Positions 36,819 through 46,582 of a stretch of DNA of 64,000 nucleotides are shown here, piece by piece. Both the position numbers and the translations under genes were made by a program. The stretch is from Flexivirga alba (lineage in GTDB: Bacteria; Actinomycetota; Actinomycetes; Actinomycetales; Dermatophilaceae), in assembly GCF_042661025.1 (NCBI RefSeq), contig NZ_JBHSWH010000001.1, positions 1,054,001 through 1,118,000 of the forward strand, written 5' to 3'. The notes below the pieces were generated by a model, which was not told where the DNA came from, made no database searches, and saw only the letters and a program-made list of their open reading frames with translations. Numbering within the stretch: position 1 is the stretch's first letter; each line of letters starts with the position of its first letter.

Positions 36819-37216
36819 GCACCCCGCCCCAGCAACCCGGCGACCCGGTGCACGAGCTCGCGCGGACTGAACGGCTTGCTGACGTAATCATCGGCGCCGA
36901 CGGAGAAACCGGCATCGACGTCGCTGTCGCGTGACCGGGCCGTCAGGAGCACCACTCGCACGCCGTCCAGCTGCTCGTCGGCGCGGATGGTCCGCAGCAC
37001 GTCGAGGCCGGACAACCCCGGCATCATCACGTCGAGCACCGCCAGTCGTGGTGGGTTCTCCCGGATCTGCTCCAGCGCCTCGACACCGTCGCCGCATGCT
37101 CGCACGGCATACCCGGCCTGCGTCAGCTTGAATTCGACCAGGTCGCGGATGTCGTCATCATCGTCGGCGACGACGACATCAATCCGGCCCGCCTCTTCAC
37201 TCGCTCCCTCCACCAC
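36815..37216 (-). CDS. Single-domain response regulator (operon leader)
   Basis: A 133-residue receiver domain: VVADDDDDI (acidic cluster), AVLDVMMPGLSG (phospho-acceptor Asp), and SKPFSPREL (switch Lys). There is no DNA-binding output domain. It is the first gene of a three-gene leftward operon with the HEAT protein and the glycosyltransferase, so it probably signals by binding one of them. The cognate kinase is not adjacent; the two histidine kinases in the window are candidates. Confidence 0.88.
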   Translation of the reverse strand: MVEGASEEAGRIDVVVADDDDDIRDLVEFKLTQAGYAVRACGDGVEALEQIRENPPRLAVLDVMMPGLSGLDVLRTIRADEQLDGVRVVLLTARSRDSDVDAGFSVGADDYVSKPFSPRELVHRVAGLLGRGA

Positions 37217-37276
37217 GGGTTCACCCTATCCGTCACGGACCGCGCGCACCGCCACAGCAGAGCACCCAATCTCCGC

Positions 37277-38299
37277 TCATCGGTCTGGATAGCCGGTGGG
37301 GTTCTGCGACTGCCATCGCCAGGTGTCCGCGCACATGCGGTCGATTCCGTGGACCGCACGCCAGCCCAGCTCGTCGTGCGCGCGGCGCGGATCGGCCAAG
37401 TTGGCCGGGACGTCACCCGGGCGCCGCGGCACGACCTCATGCGACAGCCGACGCCCGCAGGCACGCTCGAAGGCACCCAGCAGCTGCAGCACCGAAGTCG
37501 CGGTGCCGGTGCCGAGGTTGAACGCCCGGGCCGGCTCCGGCATAGCGTCCAGATGCTCCAGGGCACGCAGGTGTCCGGTGGCCACGTCCATCACGTGGAT
37601 GTAGTCGCGCTCACCGGTGCCGTCTTTCGTCGGGTAGTCGGCACCGAAGATTCGCAGCCGGTCCAGTCGTCCGACCGCGACCTGAGCGATGAACGGCATC
37701 AGGTTGTTCGGCGTGCCCTGCGGGTCCTCGCCGAGTTGTCCTGTCGGGTGCGCACCGACGGGGTTGAAGTAGCGCAGCAGCGCCACCTTGAGGCCGTCGG
37801 TCGCAGCGGCCACGTCGGTCAGCAGCTGCTCGATCATGACCTTGGTCTGCCCGTAGGGCGAGGTCGCCGACAACGGCCGGTGGTCCTCCTGGCACGGCAG
37901 CGGCGCGTTCTCGCCATACACCGTCGCCGAGGAGGAGAAGACCAGCCGCGACACCCCGTGCCGGGCCATCGCAGTGAGCAACGAGAAGGTGCTGTCCAGG
38001 TGGTTGCGGTAGTAGTCCAAGGGTCGGGTGACGCTGTCGCCGACCGCTTTCAGCCCGGCGCAGTGCATGACCGCGTCGAGCCGCTCCTGCGCGAACAGCG
38101 CATCGAGCCGGTCCTCGTCGCGCAGGTCGAAGACGTGCAACGGGATCCGTGTGGCTGCCAATGCCTCCAGGCGATCCAGCACCGACGGCTTGCTGTTGAC
38201 CAAATCGTCGACGATCACGATCTCGTGGCCGTGCTCGAGCAGCGTGAGGGTGGTGTGCGATCCGATGTAGCCGGCGCCACCGGTAAGCAGGATCCGCAT
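37277..38299 (-). CDS. galE: UDP-glucose 4-epimerase
   Basis: GalE interconverts UDP-glucose and UDP-galactose. The N-terminal NAD-binding motif TGGAGYIGSH is at residues 6-15, and the SDR catalytic residues appear in SSSATVYG and YGQTK. Length (340) is normal. It may supply activated sugar to the glycosyltransferase encoded nearby, though it is a separate leftward gene. Transcription comes from the side of the IS110 element; no promoter was recognised in the 86-base gap. Confidence 0.95.
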   Translation of the reverse strand: MRILLTGGAGYIGSHTTLTLLEHGHEIVIVDDLVNSKPSVLDRLEALAATRIPLHVFDLRDEDRLDALFAQERLDAVMHCAGLKAVGDSVTRPLDYYRNHLDSTFSLLTAMARHGVSRLVFSSSATVYGENAPLPCQEDHRPLSATSPYGQTKVMIEQLLTDVAAATDGLKVALLRYFNPVGAHPTGQLGEDPQGTPNNLMPFIAQVAVGRLDRLRIFGADYPTKDGTGERDYIHVMDVATGHLRALEHLDAMPEPARAFNLGTGTATSVLQLLGAFERACGRRLSHEVVPRRPGDVPANLADPRRAHDELGWRAVHGIDRMCADTWRWQSQNPTGYPDR

Positions 38300-38385
38300 G
38301 GTGCCCGACCCTAGTCCGAGAATGAAGGTGACCAGGCAGGCGGCAGTTACTCGGCAGAGAGTCCGGGGTTTGCCAAGTTGGACTG

Positions 38386-39669
38386 TCAGGCTGCTGGTTC
38401 GATGGTGACGTGGTAGCCGAGGGCTTCCAGGCCGCGAACGTGGTTTCGGCGTTTGGCTGCGGTCGAGACGTGGCTGTCGTAGTGGTCGGCGCCGAGGTCT
38501 TTGAAGTGGCTGTCGGGGTCAGCGAGCAGATGCCAGATGATCACCAGGAGCGATCTGCCGACGGCGACGATGGCTTTCTTCTTGCCTCGACGGCGGGCGA
38601 TGCGGCGGTAGCGGGCACCGAGGAAGGTGTCGGTCCGGCCGACGCCGACAGCGGCCTCGCCCAGGACCCGGGCGAGGTAACGGTTGCCGTGACCGGTGGA
38701 ACCGTTGCCCTTGTTCTTGCCCGCGCTGGACTTGATTCCTGGGGCGAACTTGGCCCACGACGCAAGATGCCCGGCGGTGGGGAACCGGGTCATGTCGGTC
38801 CCGATCTCGGCGAGGATAATCGCGGCTGCGGTGGCTTTGATCCCGGGGATTTCAGCCAGTCGTGCCACCGCATCACCGAAAGGGGCCAAGTGCTGCTCGA
38901 TCTGGGCCTCCACTGCCGCGATGTCGGCATCAACGGCATCGATCCGAGCCAGCATCCGAGTCAGCAAGAACCGGTGGTGCGCATCGAAGGTGCCCACTCG
39001 CAGGCCGGCAAAGGCTTCCTCGAGCAAGCCGATTTTGGGTCGCATCCGGGAGCGTGCCATGTCAGCCAGCTTCCTGGGGTCGCGTTCCCCGGCGATCATC
39101 GCGGCCATCATCGCCCGCCCGGAGACCCCGAAGATGTCCGAGGCGACCACGGACAGCTTGATGCAGGCGTCTTCCAGCAGTTTCTCCACCCGGTTCTTCT
39201 CCGCGCCGCGCACCCCGACCAGATCGACCCGGTAGCGGGTCAGGTCCCGCAACCGGCGGATCGGTGGCGGCGGCACGAAACTGGGGCGCAGCATCTGACG
39301 CTCGGCGACCTTGCACAACCACACCGAGTCCAACACGTCGGTCTTCGGGCGCCCGGGCAGATGCTTGACGTCCTTGGCGTTGACCAGCCACGGATCCAGT
39401 CCGTGGGCCTCGAACAGGTAGAACGGTGGCCGCCAGTAATCGCTGGTGGCCTCCATCACCACCCGCTGGATCCTCAGGTCGACCAGCCGCTGCGCCAGAT
39501 CGCTCAACGCACCGACCATCGTCGAATGCGTGGTGACTTCCTGGATCCGACGTTTCTTGCCCGTCGGTGCGGGCAACCGGACACAGCACACGACCTCTGC
39601 CTTGCCGATGTCTAACGCGGCGACCCGTTCGATGATTTGTTCGTCGTCCTCTGATTCTGCGAAGACCAT
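38386..39669 (-). CDS. IS110-family transposase
   Basis: A 427-residue RuvC-like (DEDD) transposase. The N-terminal catalytic domain has ALDIGKAEVV, VVMEATSDYW and KTDVLDSVWLCKV, and the C-terminal domain has LAEIPGI, HLASWAKFAPGIKSSAGK (the serine region) and YLARVLGEAA. ATG 39669 has GGGAG upstream; the frame extends further without family resemblance. The gene appears intact, so the element may be active. The 3' part carries a helix-rich region around residues 180-250. Confidence 0.95.
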   Translation of the reverse strand: MVFAESEDDEQIIERVAALDIGKAEVVCCVRLPAPTGKKRRIQEVTTHSTMVGALSDLAQRLVDLRIQRVVMEATSDYWRPPFYLFEAHGLDPWLVNAKDVKHLPGRPKTDVLDSVWLCKVAERQMLRPSFVPPPPIRRLRDLTRYRVDLVGVRGAEKNRVEKLLEDACIKLSVVASDIFGVSGRAMMAAMIAGERDPRKLADMARSRMRPKIGLLEEAFAGLRVGTFDAHHRFLLTRMLARIDAVDADIAAVEAQIEQHLAPFGDAVARLAEIPGIKATAAAIILAEIGTDMTRFPTAGHLASWAKFAPGIKSSAGKNKGNGSTGHGNRYLARVLGEAAVGVGRTDTFLGARYRRIARRRGKKKAIVAVGRSLLVIIWHLLADPDSHFKDLGADHYDSHVSTAAKRRNHVRGLEALGYHVTIEPAA

Positions 39670-39825
39670 CACCTGCTCCCTTCTGTCGGTTCGGTCACTG
39701 GCACGTGTGACCGCCCGGGGGAACTGCCAGGGCATCAAGCGAATCTAGTCCTCGCGCTCACACCACGACTCCGGTGGAGTCCTGGATCGGCAGCATTGAA
39801 GGGCCCACAACACGGTTCCCCACCC

Positions 39826-39836
39826 GGCTAGACGAC
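39826..39836 (+). repeat. 11-bp direct repeat, copy 1, in the IS110 non-coding end
   Basis: GGCTAGACGAC occurs here and again at 39927-39937, 101 bases apart. In IS110 elements a bridge-RNA guide matches the element end, so a repeat with one copy internal and one near the boundary fits that layout; this is inference. Confidence 0.6.
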
Positions 39837-39926
39837 GGCCTCACAGGACCATAGGGAAAACGGCGTCGACCGGGCGGCCACCACACCATTCTCAGCCCGG
39901 AACGGGCGCCCCGACAGGGGCACTTT

Positions 39927-39937
39927 GGCTAGACGAC
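39927..39937 (+). repeat. 11-bp direct repeat, copy 2, near the IS110 left boundary
   Basis: Second copy of GGCTAGACGAC, about 27 bases from the stop of the next gene. It may mark the left end of the element. Confidence 0.6.
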
Positions 39938-39963
39938 ACATGATCGGTTCGCTCGGCACTGCG

Positions 39964-40749
39964 TCACTCGCGCAACGCACGCCATCCGTCGTAGTCCTCC
40001 ACGGCGATGCCGGCGAAGGCCGGTGTGGAGGCTTCTGCCCGGTCGACCTCGGCCAAGGCGTCCCGCAACTCACTGGCGGTGCGGCCGGCAAAGGTGCACG
40101 ACGGACAGTCGGGGACCGGGTTGGTCTCCGCAGCCAGCCGAACCGGTCGCTGCGCCGCTGCTGCGCGCTCGAGCAGGTCGGCGCCGACCGCGGTGATCGA
40201 ATCGGGGCCGGTGGCCCGGTCGCGATAACTCATGACCGTGACAGCGTCGACCCGGGTGAGCACGGCGTCCGCCAAGGTGTGGTCGCCTACGGGGACCGTC
40301 TGCCACCAGAATGGAACGTCCACCTCGAGAGTGTGCCCGGTCTCATGTGTTTCCTGCTGCAGCGCATCGAGCAGGCCGAGGTATGACCTCACCAATCGGG
40401 CGCGAGATGCCGAGCCGGACCAGGCCGCCAGGGCATAAGGCTCGACGTCGACGTGAATGCCGGTGAAAAGGCCTGTGCCGGCCGCGGCACGTGCCCACGC
40501 CGAGGCAGCCGCGTGGTCCGTGGCCCAGTGCGGCTCACCACCCAGGGCGTCCAGGCGTATGCCGACGGCGTCGGCGAGCGCAGTCAGCCGCCGCAGGCGC
40601 GGCAGGTCCGGCGAAGTGGCGACGTCCGGACAGACCGCCACGAACAACGTGGCAACGCCCTTGCATCGGGCGAAGTCGACGAGCACCTCCGGATCCGGCC
40701 CGGACCAGACCCACATGGCGCGCGCCGCCGCGGTGTCAGCGGGCGGCAT
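39964..40749 (-). CDS. Protein of unknown function, TIM-barrel-like
   Basis: A 261-residue soluble protein without a signal peptide. The segment LFTGIHVDVEPYALAAW resembles the DxDxE catalytic strand of GH18-type barrels, and VDVPFWWQTVP, VDAVTVMSYRDRA and VRLAAETNP fit later beta strands, so it is probably a chitinase-fold barrel, perhaps inactive or with unusual substrate. The start is 4 bases from the end of the kinase gene, suggesting co-transcription. I cannot name a substrate. Confidence 0.65.
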   Translation of the reverse strand: MPPADTAAARAMWVWSGPDPEVLVDFARCKGVATLFVAVCPDVATSPDLPRLRRLTALADAVGIRLDALGGEPHWATDHAAASAWARAAAGTGLFTGIHVDVEPYALAAWSGSASRARLVRSYLGLLDALQQETHETGHTLEVDVPFWWQTVPVGDHTLADAVLTRVDAVTVMSYRDRATGPDSITAVGADLLERAAAAQRPVRLAAETNPVPDCPSCTFAGRTASELRDALAEVDRAEASTPAFAGIAVEDYDGWRALRE

Positions 40750-40752
40750 TGC

Positions 40753-42629
40753 TCACGAGGGCCGCGACGTGGAGTCGGTCGCCGACACGTCGTCGTGCAC
40801 GAGGTAGGCGGACGGGATCGTGACGGTGAAGGTGCTGCCCTCGCCGAGCCGGGAAGAGACCTCGATGTGCCCCCTGTGTCGCTCGACGATGCGTTTGACG
40901 ATGCTCAGCCCGAGGCCGGTGCCGGCGATCTCATGAGCCGCGGGGTTGCTGGAGCGGTAGAACTCCCCGAACAGCAGACGCTGGTCCTGTTCGGAGATGC
41001 CGATGCCCTCGTCCGTACATCGGATCTCCACCGCATCGGGCACCGGGTGGGCGCTGAGCCGGACCGTGGAACCCTGTGGGCTGAACTTCACGGCGTTGCT
41101 GGCGAGGTTCAATACCAACGCGGTCAACTGGTCCTCGTCCGCCTCGACGGCCAGTCCGCCGGCCGGCAGCTGGACCTCAATCCGGACGCCGCCGGCGGAT
41201 GCCAGCGGCGACAGCACGTCGACGGTGTCGGCCATCACCTGTCTGAGGTCAACGGTCGCACGCTCGAGCGGCCGGTCTGGGTCACTGAGGCGGGAGAAGG
41301 ACAGCAACTCCTCGACCAGCGACAGCAACCGGCGTGAGTTGCGCTCGATCACGTCGAGGGATCTGTTGACCATCCGGTCGGGCTGACCGGCGACGTCGTC
41401 GGCGAGAACCTCGACGTGCCCCAAGATCGACGTCAACGGGTTCTTCAGCTCGTGGGACACCGTCGACAGCAGGATGCTTTTGGCCCGGTCGGTCTCCCGG
41501 AGAACGTCGACCAGGTGTCGCTCCCGTTCGAGCAGGCGGGCGTTGAGCACCGAGCGGCCCAGGTCGCGACCCACTTCCATGGCGCCGTCCACCTCCTGAG
41601 GACTCCAGGTCGGGGACGCGGCCTCCCGGGTCATCACCAGGTAGCCGACGCACTCGGTCGCGGCACCCAGCGGCACCAGCAGCAAGGAGTGCGATCCGAT
41701 ACTGGCGATGAAGTCGAGCACCATGCTCGCCTCGTCCTCCGTGAGGGCCTCGCGCGGCTCCATGTGTCGGTGCGCGACGATCGCTGCTCGCTGGGTCAGC
41801 CAGCAGTGTTGCGCCATACGACCGGCGAGCGCGGCCAGTGATGGTGAGACGTCGGCCGACAGGTCGTCGGGATACTGTCGCCGGTGACCGTGGCCGCCTG
41901 CATCGTCGGCATCGCTGAAGACCCGCACCCACATGCGCTGGCTGCGCAATCCCTCGGCCACCGCGCCGATCGTGTCGGTGAGAATGCGATCGATCTCCAG
42001 CGACTGCTGCGACGCCCGGACCACCGAGCTCACCGCGGCTACCAGCCGGTCGCGCTCGGCCAGGGCGGCCCGCTCGCGCATGTGGCTGATCGCGATACCT
42101 GCCTGCGCGGCGAAGACCTCCAGCACTCCCCGCCGGAGGTCGCCCGGTTGTCGTCCGTCGTAGGGCAGGTCGACCGACACGAAACCGAGCATCGACCCGG
42201 ACGCCGAGAGGAACGGTGCGATCAAGGTGTCCTCGGGATGCCAGGCATCAGAGTCGAGTGAGCCGGTGTGCGCGGTGGACCGCGCCGACGACACCCAGCC
42301 GGTGACATGGTCGGCCGGCAGCCGGTCGTGCGGAAGGAACCGGAGGTTGCCCCATCGCTCTGCGTCGGCGAACTCGTGCTCGATCTGGGCGAGGGGGTGC
42401 GAGCGCCCATCAGCTGGGCCTTGGCCTCATCATCGCCGGCAACCGCGACGACCTCGAATTCGTTCCCCGGCTGCAGGAGGCTCACGGCGGCCACCTGGAA
42501 GCCGACAATGTCCGCGACACCGGACGTCACGAGGTCGAGCAGTTCGGTGAGGCTCGGCTGCGCTGCGGCGCGAGACATTAGCGCGCTGAGCCGCCGGAGT
42601 GCGTCGTTTTCCCACGTCGTGCCGGTCAT
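40753..42629 (-). CDS. GAF-domain histidine kinase; 1-base deletion
   Basis: A soluble sensor kinase of about 625 residues, with two or three GAF-like modules, a HisKA domain (VSHELKNPLTSI) and a HATPase domain (LNLASNAVKFSPQG, DEGIGIS, GTGLGLSIVKRIVERH). The N-terminal section starts at ATG 42629 (GGGGG-rich ribosome site) and the remainder is in another frame; one extra G in the run 42393-42397 (C on the coding strand) joins ARTP to LAQIEHEF. No membrane helices are seen, so it senses a cytoplasmic signal. The partner is not obvious. Confidence 0.85.
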
Positions 42630-42834
42630 GCCCAGCCCCCTACTTGCAGTCCTCGCACCTGTCATCCGCACCGTCGCGCGCCCCGGCGCCACTACTGCGG
42701 GAGTTCTCACCATAACGTCCAGACACGGCTCGCCAGCGAACATGATCCCTTGCACAACTAACTTACGCACCAGTAACTTGTCTCCCGGGCACTGTGATCC
42801 CGCTCACTCCCTCGCGACAAGGAAATCCCTGACG

Positions 42835-44154
42835 ATGCAACGCACGCGAACTCTCGAAGCACTCACCGCCGTCACGCTGGCGGTAGGTCTGATCGGCGGT
42901 CTCGCGGCCGCCCCGGCCCACGCGACGACCGACGACTTCTTCAGCTACCACGGCAGCGAGCCGCTGGCGTCATACGCACCGGGGGCGGTGCTCGATACGC
43001 GCACGATCGACTACCACCTGCTCGGGATCGCGCTTCCGCTGAAGGTCGAGCAGATCCTCTACCGCTCGACCAATGCCGCCGGTGCGCCGATCGCCAATGT
43101 GACCTCGGTGATCAAGCCACCGGGAATGGCGAAGACCGGCCAGGCGGTGTCCTACCAGTCGTTCTACGACTCGCTGAGCGTCGCCGACAGCCCGTCGCGT
43201 GTGATCGCCGGCAACCAGCGGTTCCCCGGCGGCGTCATTCCCAATGTCGAGACCGCCTTGATCGCACCGATGTTGCTGCAGGGCTACCCCGTCGTCGTGC
43301 CCGATACGGAAGGGCCGACCGCCGATTTCGCCGCCGGTCCGGAGTACGGCATGACCACCCTGGACTCGATCCGCGCCGCGAGTGCCGCAACAGGGACCGG
43401 CATCAACACCAGCACCAAGCTGGCGATGATGGGCTACTCCGGTGGCGCGATCGGCACGAACTGGGCGGCGGCGTTGGCCCCGTCATACGCACCGGACGTC
43501 AACAAGCGATTGGTCGGTGCCTCCGAGGGCGGGCTGCTGGTCGACCCGGCGCACAACCTGAAATACGTGTCCGGCGCACCGGTGTGGGCCGGTGTCGCGC
43601 CGATGGCCGTCGCGGGCGTCGCGCGATCCTTCGGGATCGACTTCTCGTCATACCTGGCCACCAAGGGGCAGGCCGTGATGGACGGCGTGCAGAACGACTC
43701 GATCGCCGAGGGGCTGCTGGCGAACCCGTTCATCACCTGGGGACAGATGGTCAAGCCGGCGTATGCGAACCCCAACTCGGTCAAGCCGTTCGTCGACGCG
43801 GTCAACAAGCTCAACCTCGGCCAGCGTCCGTCGCCGACGACGCCCATGTTCATCGAGCAGGGCGCCGGTGGGTTCTTCGAGGGCACGTCCGGCAGCAAGC
43901 CCGGGATCGGCGCCGGTGACGGCGTGATGATCGCCGGCGACGTGCGGACCCTGGCGCGGCAGTACTGCGCCGATGGGACCACGGTGAAATACCAGCAGCA
44001 GAACTTCCTCTCGCACGTCGGCACCGCCCTGCCGTGGGCGGCCGCGACGATCGGCTGGGTCAACGACCGCTTCGCCGGCAAGGCCGCACCGAGCAGCTGC
44101 GGGTCGATCGCCCAGGGCAACTCGCTGGCGCCCGAGGTGTATGTCGGAAGCTGA
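42835..44154 (+). CDS. Secreted lipase (LIP family)
   Basis: A 439-residue exported lipase. The signal peptide covers about residues 1-33 (cut near AAPAHATTDD). The catalytic serine is in GYSGG; acid and histidine are plausible in ANPNSVKPF and LSHVG. Similarity is to secretory lipases (PF03583 type) that hydrolyse triacylglycerols outside the cell. ATG 42835 follows AAGGAA at about 10-base spacing. It is divergent from the kinase gene. Confidence 0.88.
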   Translation: MQRTRTLEALTAVTLAVGLIGGLAAAPAHATTDDFFSYHGSEPLASYAPGAVLDTRTIDYHLLGIALPLKVEQILYRSTNAAGAPIANVTSVIKPPGMAKTGQAVSYQSFYDSLSVADSPSRVIAGNQRFPGGVIPNVETALIAPMLLQGYPVVVPDTEGPTADFAAGPEYGMTTLDSIRAASAATGTGINTSTKLAMMGYSGGAIGTNWAAALAPSYAPDVNKRLVGASEGGLLVDPAHNLKYVSGAPVWAGVAPMAVAGVARSFGIDFSSYLATKGQAVMDGVQNDSIAEGLLANPFITWGQMVKPAYANPNSVKPFVDAVNKLNLGQRPSPTTPMFIEQGAGGFFEGTSGSKPGIGAGDGVMIAGDVRTLARQYCADGTTVKYQQQNFLSHVGTALPWAAATIGWVNDRFAGKAAPSSCGSIAQGNSLAPEVYVGS

Positions 44155-44172
44155 CGCACTGTCCCGTCATAC

Positions 44173-44209
44173 CGACGCCCCCACCGGCTGTGCTCTGGTG
44201 GGGGCGTCG
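44173..44209. terminator. Bidirectional terminator between lipase and GH25 gene
   Basis: A perfect 12-bp stem CGACGCCCCCAC / GTGGGGGCGTCG with a 13-base loop lies between two convergent genes. Confidence 0.8.
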
Positions 44210-44219
44210 ACGGGTGCGG

Positions 44220-45250
44220 TCAGCTGTTGTTGGCGAACGCCTTCAATGCGGTCGCGGATCCGTTGAACTTGTTCTGGTCGATGCCGCCCGAGGCGCCGTA
44301 CTGCCAGATCGTTTGCTTCGTCCAGCCGCCCGGCAGGGTGCCGACGGTGGTCGGGTGGGCGAACCACAGCGCGCTGCTGTGGAAGGCCGTGCTGTTGCCC
44401 GTGCAGTCCTGCCACCATGCGCGGTTGGTGTAGATGACCGGCGTGCGGCCCTCCTTCAGCTTGTATTCGGCGACGAAGGCCTTGATCCAGGTAACCATCG
44501 CAGCGGGGGTCTTGCTGTAGCAACTACCCTCCACATCGAGCGCGCCCGGCAGCGTGTAGCCGTCTGCTCGCCAGGCGCCACCGTGGCTGATGAAGAAGTC
44601 GGCCTGGGTCTTGCCGGACGCGCCCGCCGGGTTGGCGAAGTGGTAGGCGCCGCGGATGATGCCGGCGGACCGGGCGCCGTTGTAGTTCCGGGAGAAGGTC
44701 GGGTCGGTCCAGGTGCTTCCTCCGAGGCCTTGGCGTAGGCGAACTTCACTCCGGCGGAGTGCTGGCTCGCCCAGTTGATCGTCGTGTTGTTGTTGCTGAC
44801 GTCGATGCCGCGCACGGTCGCCGGTGCTGCGCCGATGCGGTGCCCCGCGTTGTTGTTCTTCAACGTTGCGTCCAGGTTGCCCTTGGCGCCGGCGGCGAAA
44901 TTCTGGGCGTGACCGGCGTAGCCGGAGTTGTAGTAGACGGTGACCGTCTTGCTCGTGCGATTCCACACTGACGCGGCGTGGTTCTTGACGCACAGACCCT
45001 TGCCGGCACCGGCGCCCTTGAAGTCGTAGCAACTGGGTTGGGTCGCGCCGTAGTCGCTGATCGAGGTGGTGAAATCGGAGAGCGACCCGGCCTCACCCGA
45101 GTTGTAGTAGAGGCAGAACTCGCCGGACTCACACACGCCATTTCGTGCGGTCGCCGCGTGAGCCGTCGGTGCGGCCAGGGCACCGATGCCGACGAGCAGG
45201 GTGGGTGCCGCGACCAACGCGGCGGTGAGCTTGAAACTTGTCCTGCGCAT
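44220..45250 (-). CDS. Secreted GH25 muramidase with an N-terminal I36-like domain; 1-base deletion
   Basis: Signal peptide residues 1-33 (ending TAHAATA) lead to a Cys-containing domain with repeated FCLYYNSGEAG / VTVYYNSGYAG motifs, resembling the peptidase-inhibitor I36/beta-gamma-crystallin fold. The C-terminal GH25 domain has GIDVSNNNT and DVEG (catalytic acids), YTNRAWWQ and WQYGASGGIDQNKFNG. GH25 enzymes cut the MurNAc-GlcNAc bond of peptidoglycan. The two parts are in different frames; one extra G at 44719-44720 joins them to about 343 residues. Confidence 0.85.
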
Positions 45251-45342
45251 GATGGTCTCCTCCTGGGTCCGAATGCGAACAGGAGTCAGCGTGCCGACCA
45301 GCGCTGCGATGCCACTGCGACCGCGCTGCGAGCACCTCGCAG

Positions 45343-45400
45343 CGTCACCCCACGAAGTTCTCCCCCGCTCCGCTCCTCCGATACTTCGCGGGGACCCCGA
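45343..45400. repeat. Imperfect inverted repeat between GH25 and esterase genes
   Basis: CCCCACGAAGT pairs with ACTTCGCGGGG around a Cys/Thr-rich pyrimidine stretch (CTCCCCCGCTCCGCTCCTCC). It resembles the interior of the dispersed REP-like copies but lacks their GGTCTCGATAC end. It may terminate the GH25-opposite transcription. Confidence 0.45.
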
Positions 45401-45437
45401 CTGCGTTGATCAGGTGATCCGCTGGACCTTGTTACTA

Positions 45438-46582
45438 CTACTCGTAGACGTACTTCTGCGGGCCTGGGTAGATCCAGGACAGGCCGTCGCGCAGGCGGTC
45501 GCGCCAGTCCTCCCAGGAGTGGCCGTCACGTGCTTCGACATACCGGACTCGCATGCCGGCTCGCTCGAAGACGGGCACCATCGACCGGTTGGGGACGATC
45601 AGCGGCTCGTACGTTCCACATGAAACGAACATCCGGTCGGCGACCTTGCGCGGTTTCGCGCGGTAGCGGTTCATGAAACGGACGACCGGGTCGAAGACCT
45701 CGCCGCCGTCGTGGGCGTCACCGATGTCGGTGAAGACGAAGGATCCGGACTGCACCAGCAGCGAGCCGAAGAGGTCCGGATAGCGGTATGCCGTGGACAG
45801 GCTCGCGACGCCACCGAATGACGCCCCCATCAGACAACGACCGGAAGGCTTTGCCACCAAAGGGAATTCGTCCTCAAGTGCGGGCAACAACTCCTTGGCG
45901 ATGAAGCGCGCGTGTTGCACGGAGTTGGCGTACTCCTTGTTGCGGTCCCCCGGGTTACTGAAGACGACCACCGTCTCGGCCACGTCCAGCCGGTGAATGA
46001 GGTTGTCCAGCACCGTCTTCATCGCCGCGTAGTGCAGGTAGTCGTCGCCGTCGTGGACGATCAGCAACGGATAGGAATGCGTGGTGCGGAAACGGGCCGG
46101 CAGGTAGACCCGGCACTCGCTGTTGCGGCGCAACGCCCGCGACTGCACCGTCAGGTCGACGATCTCCCCGGGCGCGCCTCGGGGTCGGGGTGCACCCAGT
46201 CGGGCACGACATACCCGGTCGCCTGCAGGACCGACGACGAGCCGACCGGACTGTTGGCGACGTGCGGGTTGAGCGGGTCGTTGCCCTCCTCGTGGTGCTC
46301 GCCGTGGCGCACCTCGAGCTGGTACTCGACCCGCGACCCGGCGGGCAGCTCGAGTATGACGAACCACAGCGACGTCCCGGGCAGTCGGCGCATCGGCACG
46401 CGCTGCGGTCGACCCACGATCCGGTGCCGCACCCACACCTCGTCCGCGTCACCGCGGAACAGGAAGGTGCACTTCGCACCCTCGACGATCGGCACCGTGT
46501 GTTGTTGCAGGAATCGGTCGATGGCATTGTCATCCAACGGCTTTCGCGCTCGTAGCCGATGGATCGCGAGCTGCTCAGCCAT
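45438..46582 (-). CDS. Enterochelin-esterase-like alpha/beta-hydrolase; 1-base deletion
   Basis: The N-terminal part (residues 1-140) is a CBM48-like sandwich as in Fes-type esterases (KCTFLFRGDADEVWV); the C-terminal part is an alpha/beta hydrolase with GASFGG nucleophile and GHSWEDW histidine. One base added in the run 46166-46172 joins the parts to about 381 residues. ATG 46582 overlaps the upstream gene's stop by 8 bases and has AGGAG upstream. In this operon it could deacylate or hydrolyse the product of the ATP-grasp enzyme; siderophore release is one possibility. Confidence 0.85.

Larger units (their letters stand above)
38300..39963 (-). mobile_element. IS110-family insertion sequence (limits approximate)
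   Basis: The transposase is flanked by galE and a gene of unknown function, which bound the element to at most 38300-39963. No terminal inverted repeats are visible, as expected for IS110. The non-coding region 5' of the transposase (39670-39963) is nearly 300 bases, long enough for the bridge RNA described for IS110-group elements, and contains an 11-bp direct repeat. Exact ends cannot be set without a second copy or an empty site. Confidence 0.75.

Noticed and set aside
45612..45627. Possible fifth parS site (CGTTCCACATGAAACG)
   Set aside because: Only 12 of 16 matches, the central CACGTG is lost and it lies inside the esterase gene far from parAB.
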